Assembly: GCA_029861865.1 (NCBI GenBank)
Contig: JAOTYL010000006.1
Coordinates: forward strand, 177,780 to 241,779
DNA length: 64,000 nt
Source of the DNA: Myxococcales bacterium
Lineage (GTDB): Bacteria; Myxococcota_A; Polyangia; Polyangiales; Houyiibacteriaceae
Direction: 5' to 3'
Of this stretch, positions 35,490 to 43,896 are shown piece after piece. Within the stretch, counting starts at the first letter, position 1. Every line of letters begins with the position of its first letter. The notes under the pieces are model-generated. The model made no database searches and was not told the DNA's origin. It saw nothing but the letters and a program-made list of their open reading frames with translations. The translations under genes and the position numbers were made by a program.

Positions 35490-35965
35490 CGACCGTCGCG
35501 AGAGTCGTCGTTGGCGCGGATCGCCGCAAAAAACTCGGTCAAAAGGGCCCCGCACTCGCCACCAAGAATGCCAGGGACGGATTCGAAGCGATGATTGAGC
35601 CGAGCATCATTGCCGATGGTGTAGAGCGTCTGGGTTGCGCCTGCCTTTGGGTCATCGCAACCCCACACCACCCTCGGCACACGTGCGTTCACGAGGGCGC
35701 CTGCGCACATCGGACATGGCTCGAGCGTGACGTACAGGATGGTGTCGGTGAGTCGCCAGCTACCGAGTGCGCGGGCCGCTTCGCGAAGCGCGATCATCTC
35801 GGCATGTGCGGTCGGATCTTGCGTGGTCTCACGAAGATTGCGACCGCGTCCGATGATCTCTCCGGCATGAACGATCACCGCGCCGACCGGCACCTCACCT
35901 TTGGCTTCGGCGAGGCGCGCCTCGCCGATGGCCGCTCTCATCCACTGCTCGTCGTCGGTCGTCAT
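35486..35965 (-). CDS. tadA: tRNA-specific adenosine deaminase
   Basis: Zinc deaminase of 159 residues that converts A34 to inosine in tRNA-Arg(ACG). The zinc site is HAE (His54, Glu56) and PCPMC (Cys84, Cys87), and the rest matches TadA. The ATG at 35965 overlaps the stop of the upstream SDR gene (ATGA). Its substrate tRNA is encoded about 1.3 kb away at 34154-34227. The frame is open to 36154 but only as a shadow of the SDR gene. Confidence 0.95.
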   Translation of the reverse strand: MTTDDEQWMRAAIGEARLAEAKGEVPVGAVIVHAGEIIGRGRNLRETTQDPTAHAEMIALREAARALGSWRLTDTILYVTLEPCPMCAGALVNARVPRVVWGCDDPKAGATQTLYTIGNDARLNHRFESVPGILGGECGALLTEFFAAIRANDDSRDGR

Positions 35966-36915
35966 GAAGTGCCTCGCATTTGACGCGCCCATGCACCGAG
36001 CTCGGCCATCCCCTGCTCGCGGGTGACGACCGGTTCGTACCCGAGCTCCTTCTTGGCTTTGGTCATGTCGAAGGCGCTCGTCTGCCCGCGGCGGATGACT
36101 TGTGTCGGGTGAAGTGGCGACAGGCGTGCGCGGCACAGGGCCATAGCCCACCAATGAGGACCGCCTTTGCGCGGCGAGCTCCAGCCGAGCGTGTTGCAGA
36201 GCTCGGTGAAAAAGTCACGCGCCACAGAGAGCTCGGTGTCGACGATGTAGTACACGCTTCCAGTCGGTACATCTGCTTCGATGGCTCGCAACACAGCCTC
36301 TACTAGGTTGGCCGTGTATGTGGTTGCCAAGAGTTTCTTTCCGCCGCCCACTAGACGCACGCCTCCGTTCTTCGCCTCGGCTTGCCAACCCGGAAAATGT
36401 GTCGGGTCCCCCGGGCCCCACACGAGCGCCGGCCGCAAAACGATCGTTCGAAAGTCCCTATTGCCGGATACCCGAACCAGCTCTTCGGCATGAAGCTTGG
36501 TTTGAGCGAGCGCGCCAAGAGGTCGGATGGGTGCTTCGTCTTCGTTCCAAAATGATCGCGGCCCATCGTAGAGCGTGACGTCGGCACACGAGATGTGGAG
36601 CATCCGCTTGCACCCCGCCTTCTTGGCTGCGTTGATCGCGTTTTCGGTGCCGGCGACATGGGCCCATCCGAGGGTTTCACGGTCCGCCGTCGGGTCTGCA
36701 ATCCCGGCCGCGTGAACCATCACATCACAACGCGCAGCGGCCACCGCGAGCCGGTTGGGGTCCGCGAGGTCCCCTACGCTGCGCTCGACATCGCTAAGCG
36801 CTCTCGAGTCCGAGCCCTCGCGCACGTAAGCGACCACTTCGTGTCCCGCCGCTTGGAGGCCGCGCAGGATCACTCCCCCGATGAATCCGGTGGCCCCTGT
36901 GACCAGACATCGCAC
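35962..36915 (-). CDS. NAD(P)-dependent epimerase/dehydratase-like protein (extended SDR)
   Basis: A 317-residue extended short-chain dehydrogenase, resembling the 3-beta-hydroxysteroid/epimerase branch. The nucleotide-binding GATGFIGG (residues 7-14) and HAAGIAD are clear, and Lys of LAQTKLHAEE sits at the catalytic position, but the YxxxK Tyr is replaced by Leu. This suggests non-catalytic binding or an unusual residue arrangement. Start is GTG at 36915. It lies downstream of recA and overlaps tadA by 4 bases. Confidence 0.8.
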   Translation of the reverse strand: MRCLVTGATGFIGGVILRGLQAAGHEVVAYVREGSDSRALSDVERSVGDLADPNRLAVAAARCDVMVHAAGIADPTADRETLGWAHVAGTENAINAAKKAGCKRMLHISCADVTLYDGPRSFWNEDEAPIRPLGALAQTKLHAEELVRVSGNRDFRTIVLRPALVWGPGDPTHFPGWQAEAKNGGVRLVGGGKKLLATTYTANLVEAVLRAIEADVPTGSVYYIVDTELSVARDFFTELCNTLGWSSPRKGGPHWWAMALCRARLSPLHPTQVIRRGQTSAFDMTKAKKELGYEPVVTREQGMAELGAWARQMRGTS

Positions 36916-36947
36916 GACCGTTTGCTAGCAGGATGCGTCACCCGCGG

Positions 36948-37949
36948 CTAGGCCGCGCGCCGTTTGGGATCCACTCGAATGCGGAGCTTCGCGGCGACTG
37001 CCCCTCGGAGCTTGGTGTCTTTTTCGAGCGCGGCACGGGCGTTCTCGCGGCCTTGAGCGAGGTTCTTGCCGTCGAAGCGGTAGTACGCGCCGCTCTTTTC
37101 GACCGCATCTGCCTCGACCGCACGGTCGAGGAGATCGCCGACGGCGTCGATTCCCTTGCCGTATCGGATGTCGAACTCGGCCTTTTGAAACGGGGGTGCC
37201 AACTTGTTTTTGACGACTTTGACGCGCGTGCGATTTCCGAGGACCTCGTCGCCTTGCTTGACTGCGCCGATGCGGCGGATGTCCAGGCGAACCGAGGCGT
37301 AGTACTTGAGCGCATGGCCGCCCGTGGTGGTTTCCGGTGAGCCAAACACCACGCCGATCTTCATGCGGAGCTGGTTGATGAAGACGATCGTCGTGCCTGT
37401 GCGATGGGCCGCGCCAGCAAGCTTTCGAAGCGCCTGGCTCATCAGGCGTGCTTGGAGCCCCAGGTGCCGGTCGCCCATGTCGCCCTCGAGCTCGGCTTTG
37501 GGCACCAAGGCGGCCACGGAGTCGACGACCACGAGATCGACCGCTCCGCTCCGCACCAAGATCTCGGCGATGTCGAGCGCCTGTTCGCCGTTGTCGGGTT
37601 GGCTCACGAGCAGCTCGGTCGGCCGAACGCCGAGGTTCTTGGCGTAGTGGACGTCGAGCGCGTGCTCGGCATCGATGAAGGCCGCCACCCCACCCATCTC
37701 CTGACACTGGGCGATCGCGTGCAGGGTCAGTGTCGTCTTCCCGCTGGACTCCGGCCCAAAAATTTCCACGACCCGCCCTTTCGGATACCCGCCGCAGCCG
37801 AGGGCTTGATCGAGTGATGGGCTGCCGGTCGGAATGCAGGGGACCTTTTCGGCTTTTTGGTCGCCGAGACGCATCATCGCCCCTTTGCCAAACTGCTTTT
37901 CGACATTTTGCAGGACTGCATCTACGGCTTTGAGTGATTGCTTCATCAT
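36948..37949 (-). CDS. recA: recombinase RecA
   Basis: Homologous-recombination and SOS ATPase of 333 residues. Walker A is GPESSGKTT (65-73), with Walker [11 protein letters not shown], the L2 loop region [28 protein letters not shown] and QGRENAR near the C-terminus. Two tandem ATGs (37949 and 37946) follow an AAGGAG site; the second has the better spacing. The C-terminus is short and basic, without the acidic tail of E. coli RecA. I see no LexA-type box in the 47 bp separating it from comM. Confidence 0.97.
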   Translation of the reverse strand: MMKQSLKAVDAVLQNVEKQFGKGAMMRLGDQKAEKVPCIPTGSPSLDQALGCGGYPKGRVVEIFGPESSGKTTLTLHAIAQCQEMGGVAAFIDAEHALDVHYAKNLGVRPTELLVSQPDNGEQALDIAEILVRSGAVDLVVVDSVAALVPKAELEGDMGDRHLGLQARLMSQALRKLAGAAHRTGTTIVFINQLRMKIGVVFGSPETTTGGHALKYYASVRLDIRRIGAVKQGDEVLGNRTRVKVVKNKLAPPFQKAEFDIRYGKGIDAVGDLLDRAVEADAVEKSGAYYRFDGKNLAQGRENARAALEKDTKLRGAVAAKLRIRVDPKRRAA

Positions 37950-37996
37950 GGTGCTCCTTGTCTCGTTTGTTTGGTTGTCGGGCTCGATCGCAGGCG

Positions 37997-39499
37997 TCAG
38001 GCGGGCTCCCGGTCGAGGACGCGATATTGAAGAGCTTCGGCGGTGTGTGCGGGCTGAACGACAGCCGACGCGTCGAGGGCGGCAATCGTGTGTGCGATGC
38101 GTAGTGCCTTCAGATACGCGCGGGCGCTCATCTTCAGCCGTTCGACGCCGAGCTCGAGCAAGGTGAGAGCCTCGCCGGTCACGCCTTGGGTGAGCGCTTC
38201 TAGCTTGTTGCGCCCTCCCACGGAAGCGAGACGTGCCCGGGCCTGCTCGACCCTCGTTCGGACCTTCGACGACGGCTCGCCCGGCGCGGCCTTGCGCATC
38301 GTCCGAGCGCTCACCCGCGGGACCGCAACTTGCAGATCGAATCGATCCAGAAGTGGGCCCGAGACACGACTCCGGTAGCGCGCGATCTGCGACGGGCCGC
38401 ACCGACAAAATCGGGTCGGGTCGCCGTAGTAACCACACGGACAGGGGTTCATGGCCGCAATGACCATCGGTGCGGCGGGCAAACGCACGCGTTGGCGCGC
38501 CCGAGAGATCACGACCTCACCTTCTTCCATGGTCGTGCGCAGCGTTTCGATGGCATCACGCCGAAACTCGGGAAGCTCGTCAAGGAACAAGACGCCTCGA
38601 TGAGCCAGAGTTAGCTCTCCCGCTCGGATCGGCTCACCTCCGCCAACGATTGCGCTCGCGCTCGCCGTATGGTGAGGGGCCCGGAAAGGGCGCCGTCGAC
38701 CAGCAAGGACCAGTGGCGCTCGGAGCCCTGCCGTGCTCGCAATGGTCGCAATTTCGAGCGCCTCCTCGTCGGACGGGGGCGGCAAGATCGAGGGTAGGGC
38801 ACGCGCGAGCATCGTTTTGCCCGCGCCTGGACTGCCGATGAGGAGCATGTGGTGCCCCCCGGCCGCAGCGATCTCGAGGGCACGCCTCGCCGCCTCTTGA
38901 CCGCGGACGGCCCCGAGATCGCGATCGACGTCGTCGTGACCACCCAACCCCATGGACACATCCCCCGCGACGACATCGGGGAGTGTGTCCTCTCCATTGA
39001 GCCACTGAACTACCTCGCCCACGTGCGAGGCGGAGTGCACCGACACCCCCTCGATGAGCATCGCTTCCGAACGGTTGCTTTCGGGAATGATCGCATTTCG
39101 AAGACCCGCCCGACGCGCGCTTCGCAATAGTGCCAGCACCCCGCGCACGGGCCGGAGCTCGCCCGACAACGAAAGCTCGCCGACCAGTAGCGTGGTCGAT
39201 AGCTCTGTCGGCGACACGCCTCCACATGCTGCCAGGACCGAGGCCGCGATCGCGAGGTCGAGCCCCGCCCCTGTCTTGCGGACATCGCCCGGTGCGAGGT
39301 TCAACACGAGGTGACGCGGCGGGAAGGCAAAACCGATCGACGACAGCGCGGCCCGCACGCGAATACGACTCTCTTTGACGGCGCGCTCGGGCAGCCCGAC
39401 GATGTCGAACCCCGGCAACCCCTCGCCGAGACGAACCTCGACCTGAACGGGATGTGCTTCGATGCCGATCAAACACGCGGCGTGCGCCGTGGCGAGCAT
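37997..39499 (-). CDS. comM: YifB/ComM family Mg-chelatase-like AAA+ ATPase
   Basis: A 500-residue hexameric helicase-like ATPase; in natural transformation ComM promotes branch migration. It has the N-terminal Lon-like domain ([22 protein letters not shown]), Walker [10 protein letters not shown], and the [25 protein letters not shown] module in parts. The zinc-like cluster [15 protein letters not shown] and the C-terminal helical domain follow. It is directly upstream of recA on the same strand, in keeping with a joint recombination role. Confidence 0.95.
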   Translation of the reverse strand: MLATAHAACLIGIEAHPVQVEVRLGEGLPGFDIVGLPERAVKESRIRVRAALSSIGFAFPPRHLVLNLAPGDVRKTGAGLDLAIAASVLAACGGVSPTELSTTLLVGELSLSGELRPVRGVLALLRSARRAGLRNAIIPESNRSEAMLIEGVSVHSASHVGEVVQWLNGEDTLPDVVAGDVSMGLGGHDDVDRDLGAVRGQEAARRALEIAAAGGHHMLLIGSPGAGKTMLARALPSILPPPSDEEALEIATIASTAGLRAPLVLAGRRRPFRAPHHTASASAIVGGGEPIRAGELTLAHRGVLFLDELPEFRRDAIETLRTTMEEGEVVISRARQRVRLPAAPMVIAAMNPCPCGYYGDPTRFCRCGPSQIARYRSRVSGPLLDRFDLQVAVPRVSARTMRKAAPGEPSSKVRTRVEQARARLASVGGRNKLEALTQGVTGEALTLLELGVERLKMSARAYLKALRIAHTIAALDASAVVQPAHTAEALQYRVLDREPA

Positions 39500-39588
39500 G
39501 GGCGTGTGAAAAGCACGAGTCGTGCCAGTGGTGGCCGCGGAGATTTTGCATACTTACAAGCGCAATTCTGACGAGCGGCCGGCTCCCC

Positions 39589-39624
39589 GCCAGCGCCCGC
39601 CAGTGCCAGCGCCAGCGCCAGTGA
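39589..39624 (+). repeat. short degenerate hexamer repeat (GCCAGC/GTGCCA type)
   Basis: About six units related to the reverse complement of the array at 23362-23469 (GCCAGC, GTGCCA, GCGCCA, GTGACC). It lies at the 5' edge of the atoE-like gene, within the alternative N-terminal extension. Confidence 0.7.
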
Positions 39625-40982
39625 CCAAGGACAACCCGTCGCGCCTCTACATCGGCGATGCTACGGTGCGCGCGATGCTGGCGCGGGTTGGTGAGGTCTT
39701 CAGTCGTTGGGCTGAGCGGTGGGTGCCTGACCCGTTCGTCTTGGCGCTGGCGCTGACGTTGATCACCTTGCTCGGGGGCTTTGCGTCATCGGGCTCCATA
39801 GCAACCGTTTTTCGGGGCTGGTATTCCGGGTTTTCGAGCACTCCGCTTCTCGCCTTTGCATTGCAGATGTGCCTGATCCTCGTGACCGGTCAGGCATTGG
39901 CGTCGAGCCCGCCGGTTCAGCGCCTCGTTCGCGTCGTGGCACGTTGGCCTAAGCGTACGCCCGCCGCGGCTGGTCTTGTGGCGGTGATCGCTTGCGTTAC
40001 CGGTCTCATTCAGTGGGGCCTCGGGGCGGTTGTCGCTGCCTTCGTGGTGCGAGAGATCGCACATGGCGCGGCCGAAGAAAAACGCGCCATGAACATTCCG
40101 GTGCTGGGGGCCGCCGCGTACACCGGGCTTGCGGTCTGGCACGGAGGGCTCAGTGGCTCTGCGCCATTGAAGGCTGCCGAGTCCGCCCAGTTCACGTCTG
40201 GGGCAGGCGAGGCGATCGCAGTGAGCGAGACCTTGTTCACACCGCTCAACTTGATGGTGAGCGGAGGCTTGCTGGTGCTTCTTCCGCTTCTTTGCGTGGC
40301 CTTGGCTCCAAAGGAAGCGAGCGTCCCCGGGTCGACGATTTTTCGCGTCGAGGTCGAGGATTCGGACAAGCGCGCCTATCTCGGCCTCCTCGTCGGTGGG
40401 ATCACGGCGCTCGTCGTCATGGTCAGCTGGGCCCGGGGTGACCTCGCGTTCGACCTCAACTCGGTCAATTTGTTCTTCCTGGCGTTGGCGTTCGCTTCTC
40501 ACGCTTCGATCCGCGGCTTTCTAGATTCGGTCACCCAAGGGGCGCGCGGGGCTGGCGCTATCATCGTGCAGTTTCCGCTCTACTTCGGGATCCTCGGCGT
40601 CATGCAAGCGAGCGGCATGATCGAGCGCCTCTCCACCGCCATGGCCAACATCGCCTCGCCGGCGACGTTTCCGCTCTTGACGTTCCTAAGCGCCGGGCTG
40701 GTGAATTTCTTCGTGCCATCGGGCGGTGGTCAATGGGCACTTCAAAGTGATGTCCTCTTGACCACCGCCGCGACTCTCGAGCTAGATCCCGGCCAGACGG
40801 TGATGGCCTTCGCCTATGGCGACCAATGGACCAATCTCTTGCAGCCGTTCTGGGCACTCCCCCTCCTCGCGATTACCGGGCTCAAAGCGCGACAAATCGC
40901 CGGCTACACCGCCGTGCTAGCCATCGGCATGGGCCTCTACGTCGCCGCCGTCCTGCTACTTTGGGGACAGTCCCCTTTATAG
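39621..40982 (+). CDS. atoE: AtoE-type short-chain fatty acid transporter
   Basis: Polytopic membrane protein (about 450 residues, some 10-12 hydrophobic segments). It matches the short-chain fatty acid transporter family: [55 protein letters not shown], and [20 protein letters not shown]. The start is uncertain. GTG at 39621 is used here; ATG at 39675 aligns best with the E. coli N-terminus; GTG at 39522 would include the hexamer repeat. The 3' end contains a GGGGACAGTCCCC palindrome and overlaps the convergent CoA-transferase stop by 6 bp. Confidence 0.85.
   Translation: MTKDNPSRLYIGDATVRAMLARVGEVFSRWAERWVPDPFVLALALTLITLLGGFASSGSIATVFRGWYSGFSSTPLLAFALQMCLILVTGQALASSPPVQRLVRVVARWPKRTPAAAGLVAVIACVTGLIQWGLGAVVAAFVVREIAHGAAEEKRAMNIPVLGAAAYTGLAVWHGGLSGSAPLKAAESAQFTSGAGEAIAVSETLFTPLNLMVSGGLLVLLPLLCVALAPKEASVPGSTIFRVEVEDSDKRAYLGLLVGGITALVVMVSWARGDLAFDLNSVNLFFLALAFASHASIRGFLDSVTQGARGAGAIIVQFPLYFGILGVMQASGMIERLSTAMANIASPATFPLLTFLSAGLVNFFVPSGGGQWALQSDVLLTTAATLELDPGQTVMAFAYGDQWTNLLQPFWALPLLAITGLKARQIAGYTAVLAIGMGLYVAAVLLLWGQSPL
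40963..40975. repeat. third GGGGACnGTCCCC palindrome
   Basis: GGGGACAGTCCCC, identical in its core to the pair at 25374-25437 but without the long A/T arms on both sides. It lies within the last codons of the transporter, again at a convergent junction. Confidence 0.8.
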
Positions 40983-41624
40983 GCCAGGGGCGACCGTGTA
41001 GGCGGCTTCGGTGTTCTTGGCGATCTCGTCTAGCGTTGCTCCGTCGGCAAGCTCGACCAAGGTCATTCCGCCATGGCCGGCTTTGTCGACCTCGAACACG
41101 CCGAGGTCGGTGATCACCAAATCGACGACCTTGGTTCCGGTGAGGGGCAGGGTGCACTTCTTCAAAAGCTTGGGCTTGCCCTTGGCCATGTGCTCCATCA
41201 CGACGACGACCCGCTTCACCCCAGCGACGAGGTCCATCGCGCCGCCCATACCCTTGACCATCTTGCCGGGGATCATCCAGTTCGCGAGGTCGCCGTTTTC
41301 CGCGACCTGCATAGCGCCGAGGATCGAAAGATTGATGTGGCCGCCACGAATCATCGCGAACGAATCGGCGCTCGAAAAGAAGCTCGTCGTCGGGAGCTCG
41401 GTGACAGTCTGCTTGCCTGCATTGATCAAGTCGGCGTCTTCGTCGCCCTCGTAAGGGAAGGGTCCCATCCCGAGCATCCCGTTCTCGCTTTGGAGCTGAA
41501 CGCTCATGCCTCTGGGAATGTAGTTCGAAACCAGCGTCGGAATCCCGATGCCGAGGTTCACGTAAAAGCCATCGCGGAGCTCTCGTGCCGCGCGTTCCGC
41601 CATTTGGTCACGGGTCCAGGCCAT
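40977..41624 (-). CDS. 3-oxoacid CoA-transferase subunit B
   Basis: Beta subunit (215 residues) of a succinyl-CoA:3-ketoacid or acetate CoA-transferase. The catalytic Glu47 is in [11 protein letters not shown], and the [13 protein letters not shown] ([10 protein letters not shown]) and [12 protein letters not shown] segments are conserved. A GAGGAGACACG site precedes the ATG. It follows subunit A by 19 bp and points toward the AtoE-like transporter, which makes an acetoacetate/short-chain acid utilisation locus likely. Confidence 0.93.
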   Translation of the reverse strand: MAWTRDQMAERAARELRDGFYVNLGIGIPTLVSNYIPRGMSVQLQSENGMLGMGPFPYEGDEDADLINAGKQTVTELPTTSFFSSADSFAMIRGGHINLSILGAMQVAENGDLANWMIPGKMVKGMGGAMDLVAGVKRVVVVMEHMAKGKPKLLKKCTLPLTGTKVVDLVITDLGVFEVDKAGHGGMTLVELADGATLDEIAKNTEAAYTVAPGL

Positions 41625-41643
41625 CGTGTCTCCTCAAGTATTC

Positions 41644-42348
41644 TTAGGGGCGCGGACGGGTGGTCCGTTGCTCGATGTGCTTCGAGGCGTTGGGGAAGTG
41701 AATGATGCGGTCGACGAAGATCCCGGGCGTCATGATCTGATCGGGGTCGAGCTCCCCTGGCTCGACCAGATCCTCCACCTCGGCCACGGTGACCTCCGCC
41801 GCCGTCGCCATCATCGGGTTGAAGTTTCGCGCGGTCTTTCGATAGATCAGATTACCTTCGGTATCGCCCTTCCAAGCATGGACGATCGCGACGTCGGCGA
41901 AGAGCCCGCGCTCCATCACGTACTCGGCACCGTCGAACTCACGCACCTCTTTGCCTTCGGCGACGGTCGTCCCGACACCAGTCTTGGTGAAAAAGGCGGG
42001 GATGCCGGCGCCGCCCGCGCGAATCCGCTCGGCCAACGTCCCTTGCGGCGTGAATTCCACGGTGAGCAGGCCGTCCAGAAACTGCTGCGCGAACAGCTTG
42101 TTCTCTCCAACATACGACGAGACCATCTTCTTGATCTGGCGCGTCTCGAGCATGACCCCGAGGCCGATCCCGTCGACGCCTGCGTTGTTCGAGATGACGG
42201 TCAAGTCTTTCACACCCGACCTGGCCACCGCGTCGATCAGGGCTTCGGGGATCCCGCACAACCCAAAACCACCGCTCATCAGCGTCATTCCGTCTTTCAA
42301 GAGCCCGTCGAGCGCTGCGGTCGCGTCGGGATAGACCTTTCTCACCAT
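41644..42348 (-). CDS. 3-oxoacid CoA-transferase subunit A
   Basis: Alpha subunit (234 residues). MVRKVYPDATAALDGLLKDGMTLMSGGFGLCGIPE and the ISNNAGVDGIGLG CoA-binding loop are diagnostic, as are SYVGENKLF and PQGTLAERIRAGGAGIPAFFT. It is paired with subunit B downstream, the standard order of the atoD/atoA and scoA/scoB genes. Confidence 0.93.
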   Translation of the reverse strand: MVRKVYPDATAALDGLLKDGMTLMSGGFGLCGIPEALIDAVARSGVKDLTVISNNAGVDGIGLGVMLETRQIKKMVSSYVGENKLFAQQFLDGLLTVEFTPQGTLAERIRAGGAGIPAFFTKTGVGTTVAEGKEVREFDGAEYVMERGLFADVAIVHAWKGDTEGNLIYRKTARNFNPMMATAAEVTVAEVEDLVEPGELDPDQIMTPGIFVDRIIHFPNASKHIEQRTTRPRP

Positions 42349-42450
42349 GGCGGTGGTTTACCCTCTGCCCAGGCACACGCAAGGCTACGTTGTGGAGCGA
42401 GCGGTATTCTCGTTTTCGCAAAACTTCCTTGTTAGGGTGATAGGCGCACG

Positions 42451-42741
42451 ATGACTGCTCGAGGCACAATCCTGATCGGCCTGTTACTATGCGCGGCGCT
42501 CTTGGCGGGCACGCATGTCGCGCCCGCTACTCCCAGCAACGGCGGGGCGTGCAAGGCGATTGAGATTCAAACGAACGAGAGCGGATACAAGTCTGGGTAT
42601 CGTGTATTCAAAGCGCGCGGCGAGCTATACACGTGGTGCGTTCGTGACGGGAAGTTGGTGGTCGAGAGTGGCAGCGGCACGCGTGTCGAGTTTGCCCAGC
42701 GCATGATCGGCAGCTTTAAGTGCATCCTGCCAACGCCATAG
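42451..42741 (+). CDS. small secreted hypothetical protein
   Basis: No family recognised. A 96-residue protein with a signal peptide (LLLCAALLAGTHVAPA) and a compact mature part of about 68 residues containing three Cys (GACKAIE, YTWCVRD, SFKCILP). Divergent from the CoA-transferase operon and convergent with the polyprenyl synthase gene. Codon usage looks like that of its neighbours. Confidence 0.55.
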   Translation: MTARGTILIGLLLCAALLAGTHVAPATPSNGGACKAIEIQTNESGYKSGYRVFKARGELYTWCVRDGKLVVESGSGTRVEFAQRMIGSFKCILPTP

Positions 42742-42777
42742 GGGGAGGGCGGTGAACCCTAGCGCTCGACGCGTAGT

Positions 42778-43896
42778 TCAAGCACGACGTACTGTGAGCT
42801 TGTCGGCGAGCTCGGTCAGCATGCCGCGACCTTGAGGATTGAAGGCACCGCGCTCGAGGGCCCGGAGTGCCTGATCGCGAAGCTCCAAAATGCTTCGCTC
42901 GAGCCGGTCGACGACCCCCAACGCGCGGAGGCAGGCGTGCGCTTGCTCGAGTTGCCGGGCATCGACGTCGATGCGGCCGACGATCACTTCGACCGGTTCC
43001 CGATCCTCGGGGCGGGTCGATCGTCGGAGCTCGGAAAGCACGCTGCTCACTTTGCCGTGCGGGATGTCCATGCCCGGCTTGCCAGTGCTGTCCGCCGAGC
43101 CAAGCGCTCCTAGAAGGTCGTCGCGGATCTGGAAGGCCTCCCCAATCGGCTCCGCCCAGTCCGTCAGTGCCCTCAGCTGTTCGGCGTCTGGGTTGCCGAG
43201 GAACGCCCCGAGAAGGAGCGGTCCGCGGACCGAATAACTCGTCGTCTTCAGCGCGTGCATGCGGGCGACGTTGGCGTCCCCGACGAGGTCGAGCTGTTGA
43301 CCGCAGTACACTTGTTTTTGGATCTGGAGAAACATGGCGCACGCATCCGGCCAAGACTGCCTAGGGTAAGGTGCCTCCAAGAAAAGTTCCCAGGCGTACG
43401 CAGATGCAAGGTCGCCGGCAAGCACGCCAAGCGCAGAGCCGAGGTGCGGGTTACCATGGCGTTGCTGAAGGCTCGTGTGCACGGCGGTTCCGCCCCTACG
43501 AACTTCGTCTCCATCCATCCAGTCGTCATGAATCAGTAGATAGCTCTGGAGAAGCTCGAGCGATGCCGAAAGCTCGACGAGCCGCTCCATGCCATGGCCC
43601 GGGCGCACGCAACGGTAACCAGCCGCGGCGACGGCGGGCCGCAAACGCTTACCCCCACGCATCGTAAGGGCCTCGATTTCGTCGACGAGCTCGAGGGTCG
43701 GCGGAGAGATCGCCTCGGTCTCGCGCTTCTTGTCCTCGAAGAACTCGATCAGGTGGGCGTCGACCTCGAGTCTGACGATTCCCAGCCAATCGAGTAACTC
43801 TGGCGCCTTACGGGTCGTGGGCGTCGGGTCGACAGAAAGCGCCGGTGCAACGCCAGATTGTGCGTGGAGGCTATGAGACGGATGCGCTCTTCGCAT
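42778..43896 (-). CDS. short-chain trans-polyprenyl diphosphate synthase (FPP/GGPP synthase)
   Basis: All-helical prenyltransferase of 372 residues joining DMAPP/IPP units. The first Asp-rich motif DDWMD is at 124-128 and the second, FQIRDDLLGALG, at 255-266. GGKRLRP (81-87) binds IPP. Tyr119 sits five residues before the first Asp, a position where aromatic residues shorten the product in known enzymes, so FPP is the likely product and fits the squalene synthase upstream (inference). It overlaps the 3' end of the cyclase gene by 26 bp and is last in the leftward operon. Confidence 0.9.
   Translation of the reverse strand: MRRAHPSHSLHAQSGVAPALSVDPTPTTRKAPELLDWLGIVRLEVDAHLIEFFEDKKRETEAISPPTLELVDEIEALTMRGGKRLRPAVAAAGYRCVRPGHGMERLVELSASLELLQSYLLIHDDWMDGDEVRRGGTAVHTSLQQRHGNPHLGSALGVLAGDLASAYAWELFLEAPYPRQSWPDACAMFLQIQKQVYCGQQLDLVGDANVARMHALKTTSYSVRGPLLLGAFLGNPDAEQLRALTDWAEPIGEAFQIRDDLLGALGSADSTGKPGMDIPHGKVSSVLSELRRSTRPEDREPVEVIVGRIDVDARQLEQAHACLRALGVVDRLERSILELRDQALRALERGAFNPQGRGMLTELADKLTVRRA

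Noticed and set aside
36925..38085. Open frame of 386 codons over recA, minus strand
   Set aside because: Arg/Ser/Pro-rich translation with no recognisable motif, fully overlapping recA in another frame; typical of GC-rich shadow ORFs.
37950..38438. 163-codon extension of recA into comM
   Set aside because: The sequence is an out-of-frame shadow of comM, and a strong ribosome binding site precedes the ATG at 37949.
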